Below, piece by piece: positions 51,007 through 59,907 of a DNA stretch of 64,000 bases. Source of the stretch: Achromobacter insolitus (GTDB taxonomy: Bacteria; Pseudomonadota; Gammaproteobacteria; Burkholderiales; Burkholderiaceae_B); the NCBI RefSeq assembly GCF_002209555.1, contig NZ_NJIF01000002.1, positions 620,001 to 684,000 on the forward strand, in the 5' to 3' direction. The notes beneath the pieces were generated by a model. That model had not been told where the DNA came from. It saw only the letters and a program-made list of their open reading frames with translations, and did no database searches. The position numbers were made by a program, and so were the translations under genes. Each line of letters starts with the position of its first letter. The stretch's first letter is position 1.

Positions 51007-52452
51007 TCACATATTGATCGGCCACTTCGGCCCGTTTATGTGTTTATACGGCAACCCCTTGATATCCAGCGCCGCCGACCCCGGCGCATCCGCAAAGACC
51101 ACATGCCGCGCCACCTTGGCGAACGACGCCTGGAAATGCTGCGCCGACTTGACCACGATGAGGGTTTTTTCCTCGAGCTGGCAGCCCAGCTGCGTGAAAA
51201 CATCGGTATCCATTGCTTGCGCTCGCACCGTGATCAGCACGATCTCGATGCCGTCGGCTTCCACCAGCGCGGAATTTCCCACCACGGCCGGCGAGCCGGA
51301 CAGGCCCGTCATGACCATGTCCGGAACCAGCGCTTTGACGGTACACATCAGGTCTAGCGGTTCTCCAGACATCGGGCTGATCTTTCCGCCGATGCGCAGT
51401 GCCAGGCGCGCGCCTACGCCGGCGCTGAAGGCGATGCGCACGGCGATGGGGTCCCACATGGGGCCGATCGCCACGTTGCGCACGCCACGCTCGCGCAGGC
51501 GGCGCAGCAGAAAGGTGGAGTCGCCCGCGCCGCCTCCGCCCGGATTGTCGGCAGCATCGGCGATGACGACGGGCGTCGCGCCATGCGCCAGCGCCTGGTC
51601 GATGGCTTCGTCGGGCTTGGGGTAATCAGGCGTCAGGGCTGCGCGCATGTCGATCAATTCGTCGGCAAGGCGCCGCGCCAGCCGCTGGGCGGCCAGGGCG
51701 TCGCCGTCGGCATACACGAGCAGTTTGGTGCCCATGTCCGGCACATCGCCCCAGGCGAAACTGTGCACCACGGAAATGGAGAGTATGCCGTCCCGGCCTT
51801 CCAACGCGCTGATGCGGTCGATATAGCTGCGCGCGGGCTCTTGCGGGGTGCGAATGGTGACGACCATCTCGCAGTCGACCACCGCCGCTACCGGCGCGAT
51901 GCGGCGCTGGACGATTGCCGCGCAGAAGTCCACCAGTTCCAGCGCGCGCTCGCGGATGTCGGTGTGAGGGTATTCCTTGTAGGCGACCAGAATATCCGTG
52001 TTGGCCACCATGGCTTCCGACAAGTGGCAGTGCGGGTCCAGCTCTGCGCCGACGACGACGCCGGGGCCGACGATGTCGCGCACGCGTGCCAACAGGTCGC
52101 CCTCGCAGTCCTCGTATCCGTCGGCCACCATGGCGCCATGCAGGCCCAGCACCACCATGTCCACGGGCAAGGCCAGGCGCAGGTCGCGCAGCAGCTCTTC
52201 GCGCAGCGTTTCGTAGGCATGGCGGGTGGTGGTGCCGCCGGGCTGGGCGCCGGCGGCCAGGCCTTCGATCACGGTCCAGCCATGCTGCGCGCCGCGCTGG
52301 CGCGCCGCCCACAGTGGTCCGCTGAAGATCGTCATCTCGGAAGGATGGGTGCCGGCGGGGTAGTAGCCCCGGTCCGCGAAGTCATCCAGCGAGGTGGGCA
52401 GCGGAGCGAACGTATTGGTTTCCGTGGACAGCGAACCGGTGAAAACACGCAT
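51007..52452 (-). CDS. M81 family metallopeptidase (MlrC/microcystinase C-like)
   Basis: A 481-residue enzyme of the MlrC family. The N-terminal M81 domain (about 1-290) shows FTGSLSTETNTFAPLPTSLD, VVLGLHGAMVADGYEDCEGD and VVVGAELDPHCHLSEAMVAN, with the Asp/His cluster expected for Zn. The MlrC C-terminal domain (about 305-470) includes VIADAADNPGGGGAGDSTFL. In sphingomonads MlrC degrades linearised microcystin, but most homologues probably act on other small peptides or amides. A Bug receptor gene lies 11 bases upstream in the same operon, so a small acidic substrate is imported for it. Confidence 0.92.
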   Translation of the reverse strand: MRVFTGSLSTETNTFAPLPTSLDDFADRGYYPAGTHPSEMTIFSGPLWAARQRGAQHGWTVIEGLAAGAQPGGTTTRHAYETLREELLRDLRLALPVDMVVLGLHGAMVADGYEDCEGDLLARVRDIVGPGVVVGAELDPHCHLSEAMVANTDILVAYKEYPHTDIRERALELVDFCAAIVQRRIAPVAAVVDCEMVVTIRTPQEPARSYIDRISALEGRDGILSISVVHSFAWGDVPDMGTKLLVYADGDALAAQRLARRLADELIDMRAALTPDYPKPDEAIDQALAHGATPVVIADAADNPGGGGAGDSTFLLRRLRERGVRNVAIGPMWDPIAVRIAFSAGVGARLALRIGGKISPMSGEPLDLMCTVKALVPDMVMTGLSGSPAVVGNSALVEADGIEIVLITVRAQAMDTDVFTQLGCQLEEKTLIVVKSAQHFQASFAKVARHVVFADAPGSAALDIKGLPYKHINGPKWPINM

Positions 52453-52463
52453 GGTACGAAAGC

Positions 52464-53438
52464 TTAGTCCGCGGTGGCGCCGGAGGCCTTGACCACATCG
52501 GCGTATTTGGCGATTTCAGAAGCGACGTGCTTGCGCAGTTCCTCGGGCGTGCCGCCGCCGGGCGTGGCGACCATGCCGGCGAGCTTCTCCTGGATGTCCT
52601 TCTCTTCCAGGATGGCGTTGACTTCCTTGTTAAGCTTTTCCACGATGCCCGCGGGCGTGCCGGCCGGCGCGAACAGCGCGTACCAGGACGTCATTTCGTA
52701 GCCCTTGACGCTTGCATCGATGGTGGGAATCTCCGGGGCGAAGGGCTGGGTGGTGGCGCTGGTGACGCCCAGCGCGCGCAGCTTGTCGCCCTTGATGAGC
52801 GGCATGACGGAAGGCGCCGTGTCGAACATCACCTGGATCCGGCCCGCCATCAGGTCGGTCAGGGCGGGCGCGCTGCCCTTGTATTGCACGTGCTCCATCT
52901 CGACGCCGGTCATCATCTTGAACAGTTCGGCCGACAGGCGGGTCGACGAGCCCGCGCCGGACGACGCGAAGAAGATGTTCTTGGGGTTGGCCTTGGCGTA
53001 GGTGATGAACTCCTGCACCGTCTTGGCCGGCACGGTGTTGTTCACCACCATGATGTTGGGAAAGCGCGTCAGCAGCGCCACCGGCGCGAAGTCCTTCTGG
53101 AAGTCGAAGGACAGCTCTTTGTAGAGCGACACGTTGATGGTGCTGGCATTCGAGCCCAGCAGGATGGTGTAGCCGTCGTTGGGCGAGCGCGCGACGGTGG
53201 CCGCGGCGATGTTGCTGGCGGCGCCCGGGCGGTTCTCGACCACGAAGGTCTGGCCCAGCTTGTCCGACAGGCGGCCGGCGATCAGCCGGGCCACGGCATC
53301 CGACGAGCCGCCCGGCGCATAGCCGACCACGACCTTGACGGGCTTGGTCGGGTAGGCGGCTTCCGGCGAGGCGAACGCGGCTTGTTGACAGACTACGCTC
53401 AGGGTTGCGGCAGCGAGGATCGAAGCGAAGGGTTTCAT
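52464..53438 (-). CDS. Tripartite tricarboxylate transporter-type periplasmic receptor (Bug family)
   Basis: A 324-residue orphan Bug receptor. The signal peptide MKPFASILAAATLSVVCQQA leads to AAFAS, followed by YPTKPVKVVVGYAPGGSSDA, VVENRPGAASNIA and NDGYTILLG. No membrane components are adjacent. It forms an operon with the MlrC-type peptidase and is divergent from a LysR gene 196 bases away. Confidence 0.93.
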   Translation of the reverse strand: MKPFASILAAATLSVVCQQAAFASPEAAYPTKPVKVVVGYAPGGSSDAVARLIAGRLSDKLGQTFVVENRPGAASNIAAATVARSPNDGYTILLGSNASTINVSLYKELSFDFQKDFAPVALLTRFPNIMVVNNTVPAKTVQEFITYAKANPKNIFFASSGAGSSTRLSAELFKMMTGVEMEHVQYKGSAPALTDLMAGRIQVMFDTAPSVMPLIKGDKLRALGVTSATTQPFAPEIPTIDASVKGYEMTSWYALFAPAGTPAGIVEKLNKEVNAILEEKDIQEKLAGMVATPGGGTPEELRKHVASEIAKYADVVKASGATAD

Positions 53439-53578
53439 GCTTTAAGGCTCGAAATGGGCGTTACCTCGCATTGCCGCCGTCGCTTGTTCCAGCGTTCGAC
53501 CGCAACCGAGCGGATTGAAAGTACGCGCATTATTCGCAATCGCCACCCTGTAAATCAATGTAAGCTAAAAGGAATTTT

Positions 53579-53595
53579 GTTGCCAAAAAGGCAAC
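53579..53595. promoter_or_regulatory. Inverted repeat, candidate LysR operator
   Basis: GTTGCC-AAAAA-GGCAAC has perfect six-base arms around an A5 spacer, 39 bases before the LysR start. It is the only obvious palindrome in the divergent gap and fits a LysR site controlling both directions. Confidence 0.5.
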
Positions 53596-53634
53596 GATTT
53601 TTCGAAATTGCTGAAATCGAATAGGGAGAAGGCC

Positions 53635-54555
53635 ATGGACGGCGGCTTGAGCGCGCGGCGCTTGCAGTACTTCTTCGAAGCGGTCACGGCCGGATCGGTG
53701 CGCGGGGCAGCTGAACGCCTGGGCGTGGAGCCTTCCATCGTCAGCCGCCAGATCCAGCTGCTGGAAACGGAGCTTGGCGTCGCGTTGCTGGAGCGCAAGG
53801 GCCGCGGCATCGTTCCCACCGATATGGCTGCCATCGTGATGGATCACTGCCGTGACCGCCAGGCCAGCGAACAGGCCCTGCGGGCGCGGCTGGACGAGGT
53901 CAACGGCTTGCAGCGCGGTGATATCCAGATCGTTGCCAGCGAGGGCTTCGTGGATATCCTGATGAGCGGCGTGGTGGACGAATTCTGCCGCCAGCATCCC
54001 GGCGTGCGCGTGTCCCTGAAGGTGGCGGGCGCTTCCGATGCGGTCCGCGCCGTCGTGCATGACGATGCCCACATCGGCGTGGTGTTCGGCGCACCCGCGG
54101 ATCCGGGCATACGCGTGGTGCACACGCGCACGCACCCGCTATGCGTGATCGCCTGGCCGGATCATCCGCTGGCGCGGCAGCGCAAGCGGCCGGCGCTCAA
54201 GGACGTGGCGCGCTATCCCGTCGCATTGATGGGGCCGGGATTCGGCCTGCGCCAGTTGATCGAGATGGCGGAGCTGTCGGAAAACATCGTGCTGTCGCCC
54301 AGCTTCATCGCCAACTCTGTGGTGACGCTGAAACGCTATGTGGAAAGCCGCCTGGGGCTGACCTTTACCTCAGCCAATTCCGTGGTGAAGGAGGTTGCCC
54401 GGGGCGAACTGGTGGCGCTGCGCACCACCAATCCCATCTTCGAGGCGGCGCAGACGCGGCTGATCGTGCGGGCCAACCGGCCCTTGACCAGCGCGGCAAG
54501 AGGCATGCTGGAAAGAATCCAGGCATCGCCCCTGTTCCACGGCGCGAAGCCGTAG
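53635..54555 (+). CDS. LysR-family transcriptional regulator of receptor/MlrC module
   Basis: A 306-residue LysR protein: LSARRLQYFFEAVTAGSVRG, HTH region AAERLGVEPSIVSRQIQLLE, and an effector domain from RGDIQIVASEGFVDILMSGV. The ATG at 53635 has GGGAGAAGG upstream; a TTG nine codons earlier is possible. It is divergent from the Bug receptor/MlrC operon, its likely target. Confidence 0.9.
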   Translation: MDGGLSARRLQYFFEAVTAGSVRGAAERLGVEPSIVSRQIQLLETELGVALLERKGRGIVPTDMAAIVMDHCRDRQASEQALRARLDEVNGLQRGDIQIVASEGFVDILMSGVVDEFCRQHPGVRVSLKVAGASDAVRAVVHDDAHIGVVFGAPADPGIRVVHTRTHPLCVIAWPDHPLARQRKRPALKDVARYPVALMGPGFGLRQLIEMAELSENIVLSPSFIANSVVTLKRYVESRLGLTFTSANSVVKEVARGELVALRTTNPIFEAAQTRLIVRANRPLTSAARGMLERIQASPLFHGAKP

Positions 54556-54588
54556 CGGGCGATGCCTGTGTCGGGCTTGCTGCGCTGC

Positions 54589-55605
54589 TTAGCGCACCGG
54601 CCAGCCGTACATCAGGCCGCCGTCGCGGTACGAAGCGTTCAGGCCGCGCGGCAGCTTCAGCGGGCTGCTGGGGCCCAGGTTCTTCTCAAAGCTCTCGCCG
54701 TAATTGCCGATGTGCTTGATGATGTTGTAGGCCCACTTGTCGTCCACGCCCAGGTTCTTGCCCATGCCCGGGGTCACGCCCAAGAGGCGCTGCACGTTGG
54801 GATTGGTGCTCTTGAGCATTTCATCCACGTTCTTGGAAGTGATGCCGTATTCCTCGGCTTCCAGCATGGCGAACATGGTCCAGCGCACGACGTTGAACCA
54901 TTGCTCGTCGCCCTGGCGGACCATGGGGCCCAGCGGCTCCTTGGAGAAGTTCTCCGGCAGGATGTCGTACTTTTCCGGGTTCTCGAGGTTGCTGCGCGCG
55001 GCGGCCAGCTGCGACTTGTCGCCGGTGAAGGCGTCGCAACGGCCCACGGCGAATGCGCGGATGATCTCGTCCAGGCGTTCGACGACCACGGGTTTGAAGA
55101 CGATGTTCTGCGAACGGAACCAGTCGGCCAGGTTCAGTTCAGTGGTGGTGCCGGGTTGGACGCAGACCGTGGCGCCGTCCAGTTCCTTGGCGCTTTTTAC
55201 GTTCAGGGCTTTGTTCACCATGATGCCCTGGCTGTCGTAGTAGTTCACGCCCACGCCGATCAGGCCCAGCGTGGTGTCGCGGGTGAGCGACAGGGTGGTG
55301 TTGCGCGGCAGGACGTCGACCTCGCCGGACTGCAGGGCGGTGAAGCGCTGCAGCGCGCTGACGGCCATGATCTTGGCCTTGGAGGCGTCGCCGAACATGG
55401 TGATGGCCAGCGCGCGGCACAGGTCCACGTCCAGGCCGATCCAGCCGCCCTTGCTGTCGTTCACGGAGAAGCCGGCGACGCCGGTGGACACGCCGCATTG
55501 GACGAAGCCCTTGTTCTTGACCGCCTCGAACGTCGCGCCGGCGTGGGCGGCCCAGGACGAGATCAGTAAGGCGGTGCCTGCCGCGGCCAGTTTGAATGCT
55601 TTCAT
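54589..55605 (-). CDS. Amino-acid ABC transporter substrate-binding protein (AapJ-like), orphan
   Basis: A 338-residue periplasmic receptor of the general L-amino-acid type. The signal peptide MKAFKLAAAGTALLISSWAA ends at HAG, followed by FEAVKNKGFVQCGVSTGVAG, WIGLDVDLCRALAITMFGD and the long C-terminal extension typical of AapJ/BztA (LPRGLNASYRDGGLMYGWPV). No aapQMP genes follow. It lies downstream of the molybdopterin subunit gene with a 126-base gap that holds an inverted repeat, so it may have its own promoter. Confidence 0.92.
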   Translation of the reverse strand: MKAFKLAAAGTALLISSWAAHAGATFEAVKNKGFVQCGVSTGVAGFSVNDSKGGWIGLDVDLCRALAITMFGDASKAKIMAVSALQRFTALQSGEVDVLPRNTTLSLTRDTTLGLIGVGVNYYDSQGIMVNKALNVKSAKELDGATVCVQPGTTTELNLADWFRSQNIVFKPVVVERLDEIIRAFAVGRCDAFTGDKSQLAAARSNLENPEKYDILPENFSKEPLGPMVRQGDEQWFNVVRWTMFAMLEAEEYGITSKNVDEMLKSTNPNVQRLLGVTPGMGKNLGVDDKWAYNIIKHIGNYGESFEKNLGPSSPLKLPRGLNASYRDGGLMYGWPVR

Positions 55606-55689
55606 GATGTCTCCGCGCAGCGTATGCACTAGGGGGGATATGGCAGCCGGTGGGCTGACGTGCGCGGAATGGTAGCCATCGGGCCGGAG

Positions 55690-55711
55690 CGGGAATATCA
55701 GGGAATTCCCG
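55690..55711. promoter_or_regulatory. Inverted repeat upstream of the AapJ-like gene
   Basis: CGGGAAT (55690-55696) and ATTCCCG (55705-55711) form perfect seven-base arms with an eight-base spacer. The right half also contains the palindrome GGGAATTCCC. It sits between the molybdopterin subunit stop and the receptor start, without a U run, so an operator is more likely than a terminator. Confidence 0.42.
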
Positions 55712-55731
55712 TTAAATCCACGAGGCGGAAT

Positions 55732-58041
55732 TTACGATGCGTGAGCGGCCGGGAACAGCGCCGCGCGCACGGCATCGGGAGTAAAGGGCGCCTCGTAGAA
55801 GCGCAGTCCCGTTGCGTCGAAGAGCGCGTTGGCGATCGCGGCGGGGCCTGGCACCGAGGCGGATTCACCGGCTCCCATGGGCGGCTCGTCCTGCCGCGGC
55901 ATCAGCAGCACGTCGATGGCAGGCAGGTGCTTGAAGCCCATGATGGGATATCCGCCCCATTCCCGGCAGGCCACGCCAGCGTCGTCGAAGACGACCTTTT
56001 CCAACAGACTGCGGCTTAGCGTCTGATTGACGTTGCCGTGGATCTGGTGGCGAACGCCCTCGGGATTGACGACCATGCCGGTGTCCTGGCCGACGACGAT
56101 GCGTTCGACCTCGATGCGGCCGGTAGCGGGATCCACGTTCAGGTCGATGACCCAGGCGGCCCAAGCGGCGCCGAAGCCGGGGAATTTGCTGTGCACGTAG
56201 CGCGCATACGCGACGCCCCGGCCATGCAGTCGGCCGTCGGCGCCCGGGCGGCCCCGGCTGCCGGGCGTCGACCGGCGCCATTGCGCGCGGGCGGCCGTCG
56301 CTTCCAGCAAGGCGACGGCGCGCGCATCGTCCAGATGGCGGATGCGGTATTCGACGGGATCGGCGCCGGCCGCGTGCGCCAGCTCGTCGATCATGCAGTC
56401 GTGCGCAAAGGAATTGGGCAGGGCCGACACCCCGCGCAACCACGAGGCGCGCACCAGTGGCGCCATGTCGTGGCAGACGATGCGCCGGTTCGGATAGCGA
56501 TAGGGGGGCGCCGCCGTGCGGTCGCCCATTTCGAGCGTGCGGGGTTCGGCGGGAATGGCGCCTGTCAGCAAGAGCGCCAGCAATGGCGCATCGTTGGACG
56601 GATAGCGAACGGCGAAGTCATAGGCCGACAGCTCGCCGTTGGCGTCGATGGCGGCGCTTACGTCCATCAACTGGCCGGTGCCTTTGGGTTCCCATTGGTG
56701 CTCCTGTTCACGCGTGAGTTGCACACGGACCGGGGCGCCGACCGCGATCGACAACAATGCCGCGTCGGCACAGACGTCGTCCGCGCAGTTTCGGCCATAG
56801 CAGCCCGCTGCCTCCAGGCGCACCAATTCAATGCGATCCTCGCCCAGCCGAAGCAAGCGGTTCAGGTCGGCGCGCAGCATGTGGGGATTCTGCGTGCCTG
56901 TCCAGACCGTCAGGCGGCCATCGCTGAAGTCGGCGACCGCGCACGACGGGCCTATGGACGCATGCATCTGGTAGGGCCACACGTAGCTGCGGCGCAGGTG
57001 CGTGGCCGCAGCGGCGCAGGCGGCGTCCACGTCGCCTTCGTCGATCAGGGGCCGGGCGGTGGAGGGGTTGGCGCGGATGGCAGCCTCAAGCTTGTCCAAA
57101 CGGGGCGCGGCGGGGATGGGTTTCCAGCGCACTTTCAATGCACGCATGGCCGCGATCGCCTGTTCTTCGCGGTCCGCCACCACGCCAATGAAATCGCCTT
57201 GCGCCACTACTTGCACGTTGCCGGGCAGATGGGCGATGGATTCGCGGTCCAGTTCGGCCAGGCTGCGTCCGATGAAGTCGCCTGCGTCGCGTCCGGGGTG
57301 GGGCGGGCGGATCACGCGTCCATGCCGCATGCCCGGCACGCGCACGTCATGCACAAAGCTGAGTTCGCCCGTGGCCTTGGCGGGAATGTCCACGCGGGCA
57401 ACAGTCTGGCCCACGATCCGGTATTCCTCTGCGGGCTTGAGACGGACTTCCTGGTCCGGGGGCGCCAGCAGCAACCGTATGTGCTGGCCGCGCAACAGCT
57501 CTCCATAGTGCAGCCGGCGCGAGTCGCCAGCGTCGGCAAGCCGGATCACGCCGTCGCGCACCCGCAGCGCGTCGCGTGGAACATTCCATTGGCGCGCTGC
57601 CAGGGTCAGCAGATGCTCGCGGGCCTGGGCCGCGGCGCGGCGCAGCGGCACCGCCGATATCTGGATGGTGGCGCTGGCGATGGTGGGGCCCTGGTTCGGG
57701 GCGGCATTGGTGTGCCCCAACACCATGTCCAGGCGCGACAACGGGACATCAAGCTCTTCCGCGACGATCTGGGCGAGCGAAGTGCGGATGCCGGTGCCCA
57801 GGTCCACATGGCCGTTGAAGGCAAGCACGCGCCAGCCCTCGGACCTTGCGTCCTGTAAGGGTTCGCTGCTGCCGCCCAGCACCGCGATGAAGACCTCGGG
57901 CGTGGCCTGCACGTAGTCCGACGCAACCCCGGGCTGGCCGGGCGCGGGCCGCGGCGCAGCCGAGGGCTCCCGCACGACCAGCAGGGCGTTGGGGTGCGCA
58001 AGCAGCGCGCCAAGCATTTCTTTGGGCTGAGGCAGGTTCAT
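55732..58041 (-). CDS. Molybdopterin-binding large subunit of nicotinate dehydrogenase-type hydroxylase (IorB/NicB-like)
   Basis: A 769-residue xanthine-oxidase-family large subunit in the permuted IorB/NicB order. The segment LAFNGHVDLGTGIRTSLAQI comes first, then the hammerhead domain (ELSFVHDVRVPGMRHGRVIR, about residues 235-330), then the MoCo regions: LEAAGCYGRNCADDVCADAA, GNVNQTLSRS and PPMGAGESASVPGPAAIANA. The final Glu-containing motif supplies the catalytic glutamate of the family. No cytochrome c motif (CxxCH) is present, unlike the fused P. putida NicB. The gene follows nicF by 70 bases, so it probably hydroxylates nicotinate at C6 with NicA. Confidence 0.85.
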   Translation of the reverse strand: MNLPQPKEMLGALLAHPNALLVVREPSAAPRPAPGQPGVASDYVQATPEVFIAVLGGSSEPLQDARSEGWRVLAFNGHVDLGTGIRTSLAQIVAEELDVPLSRLDMVLGHTNAAPNQGPTIASATIQISAVPLRRAAAQAREHLLTLAARQWNVPRDALRVRDGVIRLADAGDSRRLHYGELLRGQHIRLLLAPPDQEVRLKPAEEYRIVGQTVARVDIPAKATGELSFVHDVRVPGMRHGRVIRPPHPGRDAGDFIGRSLAELDRESIAHLPGNVQVVAQGDFIGVVADREEQAIAAMRALKVRWKPIPAAPRLDKLEAAIRANPSTARPLIDEGDVDAACAAAATHLRRSYVWPYQMHASIGPSCAVADFSDGRLTVWTGTQNPHMLRADLNRLLRLGEDRIELVRLEAAGCYGRNCADDVCADAALLSIAVGAPVRVQLTREQEHQWEPKGTGQLMDVSAAIDANGELSAYDFAVRYPSNDAPLLALLLTGAIPAEPRTLEMGDRTAAPPYRYPNRRIVCHDMAPLVRASWLRGVSALPNSFAHDCMIDELAHAAGADPVEYRIRHLDDARAVALLEATAARAQWRRSTPGSRGRPGADGRLHGRGVAYARYVHSKFPGFGAAWAAWVIDLNVDPATGRIEVERIVVGQDTGMVVNPEGVRHQIHGNVNQTLSRSLLEKVVFDDAGVACREWGGYPIMGFKHLPAIDVLLMPRQDEPPMGAGESASVPGPAAIANALFDATGLRFYEAPFTPDAVRAALFPAAHAS

Positions 58042-58111
58042 GAGGCTGACGGAGTGCTGGCCGATAGGGAATTATGCAGGCACCGGGGGCCCACAGGTTC
58101 GCTGGGCCGTG

Positions 58112-58780
58112 TCATTGTCGGGTGTCGGCGATTGCCTGGTCCAGGGGCATGACGGCAGCGTACTTCTGCGCCATGTCGAACAGGTTGGCGTCATGGGGCC
58201 CCAGCGCGCGGTCGCCGCAGCAGTCGGACACGACCAACGGCCGGAATCCCGCCTGCATGGCGTCCACCACGCTGGCCCGCACGCAGCCGCTGGTTACGCA
58301 GCCGGCAACCAACAGCGTCTGCACGCCGCGCTGGGCCAGCCAGGGCGCCAGCATGGTGCCGAAGAACGCGGATGGCGTGCTTTTGCGCACGACATACTCG
58401 CCGGCGGCAGGCGCCAGTTCCGGCACGATGGCGCTGTTGTGGCTGTGCTCTTTCAGCGCCAGCATGGCGGGCACTTTCAGGCAAAAGATGTTGCTGTCGG
58501 CGTCGTCGTCCGAAAACACGATGCGGCTGTGCGCCACAGGCCAGCCGCAAGCCCGGGCATGGGCCAGCAGATGGCGTGTCTGCGCGATGGCGGCAGGGAT
58601 GTTGCCTCCGCCCAGGACGGCCGGGTCGGCAAAGCCATTGACGAAGTCGATGATGAGCAGCCCGAAGGGAGGCTTAAGGGGCAGCGGGGTGCCGAAGCCT
58701 TGCCGCGCATACGCGGAAATATCGCCTGCCACGCCGGCAACCGCGGGGTCTGGCGAAAGAGAAGTTTTGGTCGGGTTCAT
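58112..58780 (-). CDS. nicF: Maleamate amidohydrolase NicF (isochorismatase-like)
   Basis: A 222-residue cysteine hydrolase that converts maleamate to maleate and ammonia. The catalytic triad is visible as Asp in LLIIDFVNGFAD, Lys in VVRKSTPSAFFGT and Cys in VAGCVTSGCVRASVVDAM. Size and context identify NicF rather than isochorismatase. Its ATG overlaps the nicX stop as ATGA. Confidence 0.92.
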   Translation of the reverse strand: MNPTKTSLSPDPAVAGVAGDISAYARQGFGTPLPLKPPFGLLIIDFVNGFADPAVLGGGNIPAAIAQTRHLLAHARACGWPVAHSRIVFSDDDADSNIFCLKVPAMLALKEHSHNSAIVPELAPAAGEYVVRKSTPSAFFGTMLAPWLAQRGVQTLLVAGCVTSGCVRASVVDAMQAGFRPLVVSDCCGDRALGPHDANLFDMAQKYAAVMPLDQAIADTRQ

Positions 58781-59850
58781 TTGGGTGCTCCAAGGCGGGC
58801 GGCACGGGCCAGTCCGGGCGGATCCTGCACGACGCCTTCGATCACGACAGGCTGGCCGTCCAGCGCGACGCTGCAGCGGCGCATCGGGATATCGATGTGG
58901 CAGGCGGTAGTGCGGCTGCCGCCGGCTTCGTTATTGGGGCCCATGGACCACAGGAAGTTGCCTTCGAAGGCGCGCGCGTCCATGCCGATATGGGCCTCTT
59001 TGTTGTAGTGGGCCAGCATCGACCATTGGGCGCGTGGTTGCAGGCCCCACCCGATATGCGACACGGCATAGGCCTCGGGGTCTTCGTAGGCGGCCATGTA
59101 TTCCTTGAGAATGTCGGCCTGCAGTCCGCCGCTGATGCGGGTGACATAGCCCTTTTCGATGACGAGCTCGATCGGCTCGGTCACGTAGTCTTTCATGGGG
59201 AGCAGGATGTCCCCGCGGTCCAGCACCACGCGGCCTTCGCTTTGGCCTTCGTTGGGCCAGGTCAGCACGAAGCCGCTGGGCCAGTGGTCCCAGCGGCCCG
59301 GTTGGTCCACGAAACCGTATTCGGAGATGGCCGGGAAGTCGCCAAGCTTGCAGCGCAGGTCGGTGCCGGCCGCGGACGTGATGTGCATCTGGCGGGACGC
59401 TTCGATCTGGCGGGCAGCAGCCTGCACGCGAGTGCGATCCGCCTCGGAAGGCACCAGCCGGCAAAGCACTTCGGGCGGTTCGATCGCCAGCAGGATCTTG
59501 GTGCCAGTCTGCAGGATCTCGTGCTGTTCCGGGGAGAACAGCAGCGTCATCAGGTCCAGCACCAGGTCGCTGGCCGTCAGGGCGGCGATGGCGGCCGCAT
59601 TGCCCGTCAGCGGCGTGGTGCCGAGATAGGCCAGGGCGTCGCGGCTGATGGACTTTTCGGCGTTCACGGGCGGCAGGTCCAGCCGGTTGACGCGCGCGCC
59701 CATGTCGGTGGCCGCGGCGATGGCGCAGCGCAGGGTCTGCGGGTGCGTGTCGGCGCCGGTAAGCACGGTGACTATCTGGCCGGCTTCAAGCCGGGAAAGC
59801 GCAAGCACCTGTTTCCAGGCATGGATCAGATCGATATCGCTGACGGACAT
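58777..59850 (-). CDS. nicX: 2,5-dihydroxypyridine 5,6-dioxygenase NicX
   Basis: A 357-residue Fe(II) extradiol-type dioxygenase that opens 2,5-dihydroxypyridine to N-formylmaleamate. The proposed iron ligands of the Pseudomonas enzyme, His265, His318 and Asp320, fall at exactly these positions here, in AVSHIGWGLQ and TACHIDIPMR. An AAGGAA site precedes the ATG. It lies between nicD and nicF on one transcript. Confidence 0.95.
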   Translation of the reverse strand: MSVSDIDLIHAWKQVLALSRLEAGQIVTVLTGADTHPQTLRCAIAAATDMGARVNRLDLPPVNAEKSISRDALAYLGTTPLTGNAAAIAALTASDLVLDLMTLLFSPEQHEILQTGTKILLAIEPPEVLCRLVPSEADRTRVQAAARQIEASRQMHITSAAGTDLRCKLGDFPAISEYGFVDQPGRWDHWPSGFVLTWPNEGQSEGRVVLDRGDILLPMKDYVTEPIELVIEKGYVTRISGGLQADILKEYMAAYEDPEAYAVSHIGWGLQPRAQWSMLAHYNKEAHIGMDARAFEGNFLWSMGPNNEAGGSRTTACHIDIPMRRCSVALDGQPVVIEGVVQDPPGLARAARLGAPK

Positions 59851-59907
59851 GAGGGTTCCTTGGGCGGCAGAGTGGGGGGGCGGAGCGCGGGGGCCCCGCT
59901 CGCGGTG

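Noticed and set aside
56038..57858. A 606-codon plus-strand frame opposite the molybdopterin subunit
   Set aside because: It is the antisense shadow of a subunit with clear MoCo motifs. The 541-codon frame at 58897-60522, opposite nicX and nicD, is rejected for the same reason.
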